A model generated the notes under the pieces. It had not been told where the DNA came from. It worked only from the letters and a program-made list of their open reading frames with translations, and did not search any database. The translations under genes were made by a program, and so were the position numbers. From Apostichopus parvimensis (taxonomy: Eukaryota; Echinodermata; Holothuroidea; Aspidochirotida; Stichopodidae), in assembly GCA_000934455.1 (NCBI GenBank), contig KN882578.1:138108-182148 (forward strand): a stretch of DNA of 44,041 nucleotides, written 5' to 3'. This document shows positions 12,574 to 22,053 of this stretch, piece by piece (within the stretch, counting starts at the first letter, position 1; each line of letters begins with the position of its first letter).

Positions 12574-12734
12574 TATTAATGTAGTAAGATTAGGCTTATG
12601 CATTCCCCTCTAGTATTGGACAAGTTGGGTTTTAGGTTGAATATTTAATGAACCGGTACCCGGGAGACCGACTGAATTAGGAAACGGGTACCCCAGAGCA
12701 AATTTGTCGGACTATTTCCATCACTACTTATTGT

Positions 12735-13582
12735 GAACTCAAATGTTACTTTCTCTGCCCTATAATTCAGCTGCTAGTTACAAGTGCCTTTTATGGTTGA
12801 GGATAGAGTTATTGATCCATTTTTTCTACTGACCTGTGGAATGTTATCCAGATCCAACTCAGAGACTGGCTGGGTACTCGGCATCTTTTTCAGGTTATCT
12901 GAGAGCTGATAAAAGTAAACAAAGAAATAACAGTTGTAAGGAAGGACTTACTGTTGTAAATTATTTGTTGTGCACAGCATACTCTTTGCAAAACTTCCTT
13001 GGACCTATAGCATTAGTAACAAAACTGTTAGTACAACTAAATAACCAAATAAACACGAAACGAAACACATACTTTGCAGAAATGCCCACCAGAATCCATT
13101 TTACATTGAACTTGAAACGAAAGGAGTGGCTGACACTAATATTGAATGATCTTGTCATCATCCAATTAACGAAAATCGAGGGCAAAATGTGATATTCAGA
13201 CCAATATAGAAGCTCTTATGTCAAAATGTTGTCAAAATTCCTTAACTACCAGCAGTATTTTAAATGGCAATCTTACCAACAGATGTGTGAACAGCAAGTA
13301 CCATGTAAACTTTGAAGAAAATTATGTTATAGGTTTTATTCAACATTGTCCTAATGTCCTCCTTTAACAGGTATTATGAGAATATCTCTACAGTGTTTAG
13401 CAGCACTTGATATATAGCAACATCAACGACTGAGATGTCCCCTAAATTGTGTACATGTAGGTTTACCCCTTGCATGAATGTTACGAAGTCAACATGAGGG
13501 GACTAACATTTTTATGTCCTTGGATTCCTGAAAATCTGGTCACCATATCATAGAAATAGTAGAAGTAGCATTAAAACTGTAC
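12735..13582. other. No confident gene; possible minus-strand splice sites
   Basis: On the minus strand TACTAATGCTATAG forms a textbook branch point and acceptor. It is followed by about 53 bases and a GTAAGT donor (about 12949-13001), open in two frames. A further segment near 13286-13318 ends before GTAAGA. These may be exons of the gene proposed to start at 14957, but the phases do not join cleanly, so they are not called. Confidence 0.3.
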
Positions 13583-13633
13583 CTTTGTTGTAGAAATGTT
13601 TCGTTTGCCAAGTATGTGGTTTAATACCTACCA
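13583..13633 (-). CDS. Weak candidate internal exon, unidentified
   Basis: On the minus strand the acceptor CTATTTCAG precedes 51 bases that end AAAG before a GTACAG donor. Only one frame is open (two bases, 16 codons, one base), containing Lys-Pro-His-Thr-Trp-Gln-Thr-Lys-His-Phe-Tyr. It is short, the donor is ordinary, and phase 1 does not follow the phase 0 end of the upstream candidate exon (14808-14957) unless an exon between them was missed. I do not recognise the peptide. Confidence 0.18.
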
Positions 13634-13693
13634 CTGAAATAGACCTATATGCTCAAGCCAAAGTGAAGATAGGTCTAGGCTATAGGGAATATG

Positions 13694-13742
13694 ATGGTAC
13701 ATGGTAAATTCTGTAGAGATTATTATGGTACATGGTAAATTT
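13694..13742 (+). repeat. 31-bp tandem duplication
   Basis: ATGGTACATGGTAAATT occurs at 13694 and again at 13725. A local duplication of no evident function. Confidence 0.8.
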
Positions 13743-13794
13743 ACAATAGTAAGGGCATAAATGTTCTATAAAGTATAGCAGTGATGACTATCTC

Positions 13795-13860
13795 GCTGAT
13801 TTGGCTCAGTGGTTTAGTTGCATCTTTCAGCCATGTGATTTCATTGATATGGTATGGCCA
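13795..13860 (+). mobile_element. Possible tRNA-derived SINE head, degenerate
   Basis: TGGCTCAGTGGTTTAGTTGC matches a tRNA A box, and the following CATCTTTCAGCCATG resembles the same part of the clearer tRNA-like head at 34159-34222 (minus strand). No B box is seen at the expected distance, so this is at best a decayed SINE. Confidence 0.3.
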
Positions 13861-14807
13861 GATTCTGCCAGAAATAGAAATAATTACACTTGTAAAGGTT
13901 GGGAGTTAAACTGCTTGAAGCAAGGGAAAATTCTCTAACTTCACGCATGCCTTAAAGTTTACTGTTTAAGATAATTAAATGGATGGAATAATCAACGAAA
14001 GTGTCTCAAAATTGATGTTTCTTAGTTTCACTATGGTAAATTTGGCTGCTTGGTTAAGACTTTGTAGACTAAAATTGTGAATGGAAATGTGGTTGCAATT
14101 TTGACTTATGGTCACAGCAACTAATGTGTCTATCAGTGCAGCTACATGTATGTATAACACAGTATGCAGAGTTGGGACGGGTGAGGGGGGCATGCATAGT
14201 TACCATGCACCACCATACTAGGCCTAATCTGATGGTCCGCAAACTGTGGGAGGTGAACCAAAAGTGTTATGAGAAACATTTTCTGTGGGTTGCAGAATTT
14301 TTCCAGACGTAGAATATTTATCTACTATATTCAAAGCTTGAACTCAATGCATAGTCCAAGCTAGGCCTAAGTCAGAATTCATGCAGCTTGAGACTTGAGC
14401 ATTTATTCTGATGGGTGGGGATCATGTGGATACTGACTTGGTCCTCATGGAGGATCTTAGGTTTAAATTTTTGCGGACAGGGTCTGGACATAACATATTT
14501 CATCCTATAATGAACATGAGTGGATACAATACAATGCTAGGTTGGTCATGTAAGCCTAACGTAACGCTTTCAATAGGCTAGGCCCAGGTTTTTGGTTTGC
14601 ACGCAGTATAGTCAGCCTAACGTTAGGCTACGTCCACTGGTTACTGTGTTGTGCTACGATTCTATTGTATTAGTAACGACGTCATGTTTGTAGTTTTTTG
14701 GCTAAAATGATTCATTCATCATATTTGCTCGACAACCATATGAGACTTCTGCAAAACTGTCACCTCTGAAATACACGTATTAAAACCGATCACAATTCCA
14801 TGTTTAC

Positions 14808-14957
14808 CTGAGCATGTGATTGAGAGAAAGAATCCACATTGTTGTGTACAACACTAACGTTGGATCCCCCGCTAACATTACATATTTTCTGTCTGGCCTT
14901 AGCACTTCCACGCTTATTCCGACGTCTTTTTGACCGTTTACTGTCCATCGAACTCAT
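14808..14957 (-). CDS. Candidate first coding exon, basic N-terminus, unknown protein
   Basis: On the minus strand an ATG at 14957 opens 50 codons that end CAG immediately before a GTAAAC donor. An in-frame TAA six bases upstream fixes the start. Residues 7-16 (Lys-Arg-Ser-Lys-Arg-Arg-Arg-Asn-Lys-Arg) form a strong basic cluster of the nuclear-localisation type, followed by a polar Ser/Asn-rich segment. The exon ends in phase 0. The protein is not recognised; a nuclear or nucleolar role is inferred only from the basic cluster. Downstream minus-strand exon candidates lie at 13583, 7343 and 2194, but no complete chain could be assembled. A short + strand ORF begins 143 bases away in the divergent direction. 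Confidence 0.42.
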
Positions 14958-16419
14958 TTTTTAATACCCTTTCCTTTATTGAATATGCTTCTAGTTTCAG
15001 TTTAAGGCAAACTTAGCTTCCACTTTAGCGTTGTTAACAATGGAAACGCCGTGTTTTGTCGGCTTGCTGGGCGTTGCTGCCATGTAAAAATTCCAATATG
15101 GCAGGTTTACCCCCACAATGCAATATTGCCAGGTACAATTATTTTGCTGAAGGCAAGAAATATTATGGATGGTGGTATTTCAAGTTAATACGTTTTACGG
15201 TTCCAAATTCATATCAAGAACTAATTGCGTATTCTTTATTCCAGAAGTTATTGCCTGAATTAGAAAGATGTATTTGAAACATTTTTAGGAATAAGAAATT
15301 TCACCGTTGACTTGTTTAAGTCGTTTCATTTGTTTTGAAACTTTCGTTGCTCGCTCTGTAGTCTGTATGCTGTTATATTTTGATGCAATTGTAAGGTTTG
15401 GATTATATTCATCAATAACGAAAAGTAACTGCAGAGTTATGATTATGGTTACTGGCGAATAGCGAAAAAAGAAAGCGATATAAAGTCGATGCAAAGTTGT
15501 ATAGCCAATTACGCGATTGTAAAATTATAGGAGCAAGTCAGGAGCCAGAGTACCGTATGTTCCAATATTTACTTAGAATTGCAGAAACAAGATGGCAATC
15601 CACGGAGTTGAATATCTCAGTAAACACTGATTTCCAATGCGGGAATTTATTATCAGCTATGGAATTTTGCAAGAAAAGTTTTAGTTAACATGACTGATTT
15701 ATTTTGTGAACCTTACAGTTACACTGAACATATCTAGGCTTGGAGTCCTGACTCCAGAATCATACTTTTAACAGTGGTCAAATTATTGTGAAATTTTCCT
15801 TTCTTTTTTTGGGGGGGGGGGGGAGTGGTGGGGTCCATTTTATACGACTTTTAGCCTAGGAAGAATACCACTCATTGTCAATCAGTCAAATTCTAATGTC
15901 GTGTAAAGTTAGTTAATACTAGATTAGGCTGACCTTGTCCTCACGTGCGCTTAGACTACGCGCCTAGGCACGATGCAACAAACATATCGCACGTACTGCA
16001 CGCACATGTTTACAATTGAAGTTATATAGGCTACCCTCTTGAGGTCAGCAGTGGTGGCCGGGGTACCCCAACTGGCCCAACTCAGTGGCCTACCCATGGG
16101 AGCGATGACTACACGATAAACCAACCCTTAGGTCGCACCCAATGTCCATATCTGTAAATTATACACAAAAGTGACACCTGGTTTATGCATGGCTTGTTTT
16201 AATTGACTTACGTGCCTTTTATTTGCTGACGATGAGTTGGAGTTCAATGGCCATAACAAAAAATGGTGGTTGCGACAATGTTAACCGCGTAAGCCTATGC
16301 GTATAATTATCTCACCTCTACATGCAATGCATAAGGAGATGAGATATTGTACTGCACTCTACATCAGTAATGTAAGGAAGAGTATGTGTGTAGGTGTGCG
16401 TGCCTGTGTGTGTGAGTGA
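14958..16419. other. Possible divergent promoter region and short unassigned ORFs
   Basis: Immediately upstream of the candidate minus-strand exon there is DNA with scattered CpG. Two + strand ORFs follow: 15100-15279 (ATG, 59 codons, with adjacent Tyr-Tyr and Trp-Trp) and about 15497-15688 (63 codons). Neither matches a family I know and neither has clear splice partners. A T run followed by a G run lies at 15782-15822. The rest, to 16.4 kb, is unremarkable. Confidence 0.3.
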
Positions 16420-17090
16420 GCAAAAAGTGTGTCCCGAACTCCTCACCCTCGCCCGTAACGACGATCAAGTTCAAACTTTGTGGCTCAACCATGTACAATC
16501 GTAATTTTCTGCTTGTCAGCATGTATGATAAAGGTATTTAGAAAGGCATATGTAGTGAATGATGAGACGAATTTTCAAATAGGACAGATTTAGGTGTTGA
16601 AGGTCGTGGTCAAAATTCAATTGTGGTCATAGGTCAAATTGGCCTATGGTTGTGCGAAAAGAGTGTGTCATCATGCTCCTCAACTGTAAGTCGGATCAAG
16701 TTCTTATTGGGTAATTGCTGATCATGTAAACTTGGGCCTATGTGAATTATGATGTCATAGGTCTAAGGTCATAGGTGAAAAAAACCCCTTAAAATAGCCG
16801 ATTTCTTCTTGTCAAAATGTAGGAAAAACGCATTAAACTACATGATATGACGAGACTGATGAGATGAATTTAAAAAAAAAAAGTTGCAGATGTTGGTGTT
16901 GAGGGTCGAGGACAACGTACTATTGAGATCAATCACTTTCGTCATGGAAGAGATGAGATCTGCAAAATAAAACCTCTTGTTGAATTTGTGGTTTTAGGTG
17001 TGCACCAAAACTTAGCCTTAAAAGACCGTTACTTCCTTGAAAATTGAAGGGCATTCGTTGCTTGCCACGGTGCATATCGACCGCAATATC
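16420..17090 (+). repeat. Degenerate tandem repeat, spacing about 240-300 bp
   Basis: Related blocks recur in the same order: GTGTGTCCCGAACTCCTCA near 16428 and GTGTGTCATCATGCTCCTCA near 16663; TTTCTGCTTGTCAGCATGTA near 16505 and TTTCTTCTTGTCAAAATGTA near 16801; TAGGTGTTGAAGGTCG near 16591 and TTGGTGTTGAGGGTCG near 16893. GGTCAT and GGTCAA hexamers are frequent. This is at least two diverged copies of a dispersed repeat rather than coding sequence. Confidence 0.6.
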
Positions 17091-18505
17091 ATCGGAGAGG
17101 GCCCGATTGAGGACCCTTCCTGGATATATTTGTGGCCGTAAAATAGCTGCAGATGCGGAGAAAGATGATTAAATCTGGGAGGGTGGGGCCGCGCAATATG
17201 ATGGGCATGCAGTGTTACAATTTGAGGTGGCAAACCACAACTTTTTCAATGTCAAAATACCTACCCTAGGCCTACACCACATATTCCAGTTTTCCAATAT
17301 CGAGTTCTCAACAGACGGTCACAAATTAAACACCAAAGGACACTTTTTTTCTTACAACCACAGAAAAGGGCCCCTTCTTCTAGATTGTGAAAACAAAAAG
17401 CACTTTTGAGGTCTTTTTTGTTTTAAACCAAAACTTTGCGCGCGTGTGTGTGTGTGTGTGGGGGGGGGGTATATACCCATAGATGGCGGGGAGGGGAAGG
17501 TAACGTTTCTCTCCGAAAGCCTCTGGATTTTTAATATTCTTCTCGCAAAAAACGGTGACTTTATATCACAAAATTGATTCCAACGTTTTTTTGGCTTAAC
17601 TTCTCGAGTTTATCTCATATAGTGTTGGATATAATTTATATCCCATCTCGAAAGTGTAACGTTTTGCCAATAAAATGCGAGTTTTACCGCAAACTTATGA
17701 AATTTCATCCCGAAAGTATAACGTATGTTTTGTCTCTAAGATTGGATGTTTTTTCTTCTATTTCGTCAATTCATCATGTTTATGTTCCATTCCCATAGGA
17801 GGTAGTTTGGCAATGACTCGAGGACATCCTCTTCATTAAAAAACCCTTCATTCACCCCCCTACCTTAAATCAGTCAGAAATTGGGCCCCACCTTTGTAAT
17901 CCTGGGCACGGCACTGGCACTTGTTCATTCATTCAATATTAAGGGCAAACTCGGTTAGCATAAAGCTAATCTCCCTGAGGACCTGAAATACAAAAGCTAA
18001 AGTAGATTAAAAACTAAAATAATCATATTTAGAATACAAACGTGAACAATAAGATGGCAATGAAAAAGAAAAATACATTCAAAATTGGCAACAGCATGAA
18101 ATGTAACATGGAACAATCAATGAACTCAAATTAAGAGCATAAGAAATTAGTTTAATTATAAGTTCTGGATAAAAAATTTAAGGGTATTGAAAGGGTTGGC
18201 ATTCTTACACTCCTTCGAAAACATTCACAAACACATATGTATGTACCTTGTGGGTATATTTCTATCTATACACGCAGGTATAACTCATTTATGTTTTTAT
18301 TGACCCAAATGTTGGAAGTGAGTTGTGTCCTTATTAAATACGACAATGAAGTAACACACGACGCACGCAACTTTTATTTAGAAATAAAATTGTATGCTTC
18401 GGCTATATCTTGGCTTATGCTAGATATACGATACCGGTATCTTGGCATATATTACACGTACTGTTCTGTAAAAAAAAACCTATCCCCGCCAGTATCATAT
18501 ATGTC
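17091..18505. other. Non-coding stretch, simple repeats only
   Basis: A GCGCGCGTGTGTG run passes into a ten-base G run near 17440-17470. Near 17900-17918 the reverse complement reads CAGTGCCGTGCCCAGG, which looks like one end of a hAT-type element, but no partner end or target duplication was found. No gene is supported. Confidence 0.4.
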
Positions 18506-19210
18506 GTTGCTTTTTGGTTTCGATGATAGTCGTAACCTTTTCATTCATGATCATGTGGCGTATCTTTGATGCGTGTGTGTGTACGTGCGTTTGTGACGCC
18601 CAGCTTGAACACGATATCTGAAGAAGGGAAGGTCGAACCAATTTCATATTTGGTGTGTAGAAGTACCACATTGAGTATAAGAAGCAAATTGTTTCTTGTG
18701 GAGGTCAAATGTAATTTGGGGTCACCAGGGGTCAAATTGTGAAAACTTTGAAACACCATATCTCAAGATTGTAAGCTTGGGCAGAACTCATATTTGGTGT
18801 GTAGAAGAACCATATCAGTACCAGAAGCCTATTGTTTTGATGGAGGTCAAAAGTCACTTGGGGTCATATTGTGAAAACCTTGTAAACATGGTATCCGATA
18901 TCAATATTGGAAGCTTGGGTGGATATTATACTTGGTATGAAGGTGTATAACAATGAGTAATTGAAGCCTCTTTGATTTTGGTGGAGGTCAAAGGTCATTT
19001 GAAGTCAACAATTAAACGCCAAACATTTACTTCACTCCCCTCTTAGCTGTCTCTCTAAATTAACTCACCTTCCTTAACATAATATCGCAAGGGAATCTTG
19101 GACAGATTGCATATTAATTTGGTATGTGGTATGTGATTGTACCACATATATTGAGTACAAGAAGCATAATGTTGTGGGTGGAGGTCAGTAGTCGTTTGAG
19201 TTCACAAGCT
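18506..19210 (+). repeat. Dispersed 141-bp tandem repeat rich in nuclear-receptor half-sites
   Basis: The copy starts with a module (TTTTTGGTTTCGATGATAGT, a GT-rich run, CACGATATC) shared with 37129-37500. It continues with four diverged units whose GAGGTCA blocks lie at 18701, 18843, 18984 and 19181, a spacing of about 141 bases and then 197. Each unit carries CTCAAGA-like, ATTTGGTGTGTAGAAG and TTGTGAAAACCTTG blocks. The best unit holds AGGTCAAAGGTCA (18985-18997), a perfect direct repeat with one-base spacing. The first holds GGGTCACCAGGGGTCA (18719-18734), a four-base-spaced repeat. Whether receptors bind is unknown. Confidence 0.8.
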
Positions 19211-19218
19211 CCAATTAT

Positions 19219-19519
19219 ATAGCACACTATAGCTAGGAAAGTTTTGTGAATACGTAATCGACCTGCCACGGTCGTAAATCGACCTCATGCTCTACAATTA
19301 GCCAGCATAGTTTCTTAACACCATTAGGCTCTTTGTGTAAACACTATGTGGAAGTATGTTCATATCTAAAGTTTAGTTAATCAGCGTTCACACAAAGACT
19401 CTCATACAAGAAAAAATATGTGGCAGGCGTTGCAGACTAATTGGTAAAAAGAGGCCATTTTACGACCAAGGAAGGTCGATTACGTAATCTCAAGAAATTT
19501 TTCCATAATAGCGTGCTAT
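19219..19519. mobile_element. Imperfect inverted repeat, MITE-like
   Basis: The left arm from 19219 and the reverse complement of the right arm ending at 19519 both begin ATAGCAC(A/G)CTAT. They share ACGTAATCGACCT followed by GGTCGTAAA, giving arms of roughly 65-70 bases with small gaps around a centre of about 160 bases. It has the shape of a foldback or MITE element. A convincing target duplication was not found, so the exact ends are uncertain. The 133-codon minus-strand frame at 19437-19838 runs through the right arm and is not called. Confidence 0.55.
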
Positions 19520-20598
19520 GGTTGGGTTCTACCCATAGTATGTGGTCTACACAGCAGCCCTTTAAATCGTTGGCAGGGTAATTGATGTTACAGGTCAGTG
19601 TTACTACTAGCCTATCGATTACAACAGTCATTTTGTCATTAGCCCTAGCAAGCTTCCTCGTGACACTTGTAATTTCCGGTACCGTACCCTCGTCGCATCC
19701 ACAGGGGCTGCCAATATTGTGGTAAATAAAAGATGTGTCACATGGTAAATCTGACCTATTCCGTTCGAATGTGCCTTGTGAAGCAAACAGTAAAAGAAAA
19801 TCAGTCCGGTGTGTGTACCACCGTGTTCCACCGCTCATACTTACTATCAGTTAGAGACTGAAGCTCGGGAGGCTTTTCGACTTTGAAACTGTTGCAAAAG
19901 TTCGTAATTCTGTTTGCGTTCTATTGTTTGAGTTAGTAGTAACTCATGAATGTAACATTTCTTGTAGGCTCGAATCCTTCATTATTTTTACTACCCTCGA
20001 CATTGCTACATGGATATATGCATCATTGGTAGCTACTAGATTAGCCTAGTGTTGGCCTGTAGATGAAGAGAGACTGCAACTTCGCTCAGTGTCTGCTTGT
20101 GCTTCTCTCACATCATATAACAGTCATCATAGCGTACAACAGTCATACAGTTGTACGCTTGAGTGCATAGACATAATCTGTATACATTCTATACAACAAT
20201 AGGATAAACAGTGACAATGGAAAGGATAAAGGAATAGGCCTACAGGGAACTTCTTAAGCTATGCCACTCCTGCTCACTATATCACCCCCTCCCCTCCCCC
20301 AGTACCGGAGACCTCACCCCCAAAGTGAACCTAAAGGCCTATAGCCTAACTTAGACTAGGCTTATACTAGTTATACCCTATGCCTAACATTGGTCTTAGC
20401 CTCTGTTTATACCATCAGTATAGGCTCATCCTCAATGGTTTCAGCGTGTCTGTTAAAAAAGTAGTAGATACTCATTTATCCATGTACGTACAGTAGGCTG
20501 GCTAACACTGTCACAAGTGATCCAATTATAGAGCTCTAGTCTTCTAGTTCTAGCTAGGCCCTACAGTAAGTGTAATGTTGTTGTGATTTTGTTCACAG
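19520..20598. other. Non-coding stretch; one isolated splice-like donor
   Basis: On the minus strand a consensus donor GTAAGTATGAG lies near 19842, with no clear coding exon before it; it could end a non-coding first exon. Several CCTACCTAG-like and AGGCCTA motifs recur between 20040 and 20560. No named feature. Confidence 0.3.
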
Positions 20599-20615
20599 CA
20601 TTTCTACATTTCAAT

Positions 20616-21020
20616 ATGAAAGGATGCAAAATGATGGGGCCTAAGCCCTTAGAACGTAAAAGTGAACATATTTTTCTTTTCAAGAATTCCGTGGACATGA
20701 TATTGTCTTTGACCCTCCCAATTCCTCTAGGCCATGCTGATATCAAGGGTTATTCCCTACACCGAATGTTTGAAGGTTTTGCCAGTTGGTTCAATATTTC
20801 TACGATGTTGGTAAAACTTATTAGTACAAGAACACCTCATTCAGAAACAAGGATCTACTCACAGATCAAAAATGCAAAGCCAAAATATGTGATGTTAACT
20901 GTAAATATTATTTATCACTTGGTGCAACATGATGCTTTTCATGTGAACCAGAGGCTGTTAAATTATAGTCAATGTTCTGATTTCCATTATCTGCTAGTCG
21001 TGAAGGAACTTTACATTTGA
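20616..21020 (+). CDS. Unrecognised 134-codon ORF after a good splice acceptor
   Basis: A pyrimidine-rich acceptor (TGATTTTGTTCACAG, ending 20598) is followed 17 bases later by an ATG and 134 open codons to a TGA at 21018-21020. The predicted protein is mixed in composition, begins Met-Lys-Gly-Cys-Lys-Met-Met, and has a moderately hydrophobic segment around residues 28-40. It is Ile/Tyr/His-rich toward the end and has no signal peptide or motif that I can name. It lies about 0.8 kb upstream of HOGA1 on the same strand. A chance ORF of this length is possible in 44 kb of AT-rich DNA, and a transposon relic or a lineage-specific gene are alternatives. Confidence 0.28.
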   Translation: MKGCKMMGPKPLERKSEHIFLFKNSVDMILSLTLPIPLGHADIKGYSLHRMFEGFASWFNISTMLVKLISTRTPHSETRIYSQIKNAKPKYVMLTVNIIYHLVQHDAFHVNQRLLNYSQCSDFHYLLVVKELYI

Positions 21021-21845
21021 AGTTGTAAACAGTCACAGCTTATGTTCAAGCTGTCTCTATGAACGGGGGAGACCAAACAGGTATAATTGAAATTACTCAT
21101 AGAAATTTTGTTTTTTATGAAATATTTGTTATCAAACAGGCAACAGACTGTGTTATGATGGACTGATACATGTTTAAAAAGTTGGCAAAACATGTGCTCT
21201 ATTTGATTCTACAGAACCTGAATGGCGTTTTAAAATAAGCTTACTCGTAATTATGACCGCCTTGTGGTTTTGGTGTTGTTAATCATTGCAGGGAGAAAGA
21301 GTCACATTTAATCTAAATTTACTGTACATATGAAATAATTAATGCATGATAGAATAAATTAGCCTCTAAGATATGGGTTGTACATTGTTTCCATCGGGCT
21401 TGGCAAACTCACTTCCTAAGTCGCCAAATGTGTTGACATAAATCCCTTTGACAGAAAAGGATACCATATTTGAATTTGCTTAGAAAATGTTGCAGAGGTT
21501 GTATTTGACACCTTTTGAACCCTCAAAATAAGGATGGAAAATATCTCCAGCAGCATAATTTTCTCACAGATCAAATGAACCAATTCTACTGACTTTGCAA
21601 CTAAAACACTCTACTGGGATATTCTTCTTCTTCTTCTTTTATGTGTTTAAAAAAAAATCTTTTTTTGTGTGCATGAACTGAACTTGATGCAAACTGAACA
21701 TTATTAGCCTTTTTTAATAGCTACAGTACGTAATACAAAGTGCAAAAGGAATAGCTCTAATGTCTAAAGTATTTGGTTTATCTCATGAATAAAATGATCT
21801 CTCTGGACTGCACAACATTTTCCCTTCATTCAGCATTTTTTGAAG

Positions 21846-22053
21846 ATGCTGCGTTTTGCACAGCAGTCATGGAAGACAGTCATCGCTACTGCCGTAGCTC
21901 AAAACAGACAAAAGGCAATGAGCACAGCTTCATCTAGATTGGACCTGGAAGGAATATATCCACCAATTCCTACCCCCTTTGATGACAAAGAAGAGATCGA
22001 TTACCCAGCTTTACAGAGAAATGTAGAAAAATGGAGCAAGATTCCATTTAGAG
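21846..22053 (+). CDS. HOGA1: HOGA1 exon 1 (coding): presequence and barrel start
   Basis: Encodes residues 1-69 and the first base of Gly70. It holds the presumed mitochondrial presequence and the family-typical Gly-Ile-Tyr-Pro-Pro-Ile-Pro-Thr-Pro-Phe (36-45) that opens the aldolase barrel. The ATG at 21846 is chosen because it gives the family length; Met25 is the next possible start but would remove the presequence. The donor is GTACTA, rather weak. Confidence 0.93.

Larger units (their letters stand above)
11206..12734. mobile_element. Non-autonomous hAT-like DNA transposon, interrupted
   Basis: The left end (11214) reads TAGTGCTGGAAAT and the reverse complement of the right end (12726) reads TAGTGATGGAAAT, a 13-base terminal inverted repeat with one mismatch. 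GGGTACC motifs follow inside both ends. Flanks CTTATTAT (11206-11213) and CTTATTGT (12727-12734) form an 8-base target duplication with one change, as expected of hAT insertions. No transposase frame is visible, so it is non-autonomous. A second MITE (12159-12565) lies inside it; without that insertion the element is about 1.1 kb. The short ORFs at 11389-11913 lie inside this element and are not annotated. Confidence 0.72.

Noticed and set aside
17895-17920. Single hAT-like end (reverse complement CAGTGCCGTGCCCAGG)
   Set aside because: No matching second end or target duplication was found, so no element could be delimited.
19437-19838. 133-codon minus-strand ORF
   Set aside because: It runs through one arm of the 19219-19519 inverted repeat, has no splice partner and no recognisable family; chance is likely.
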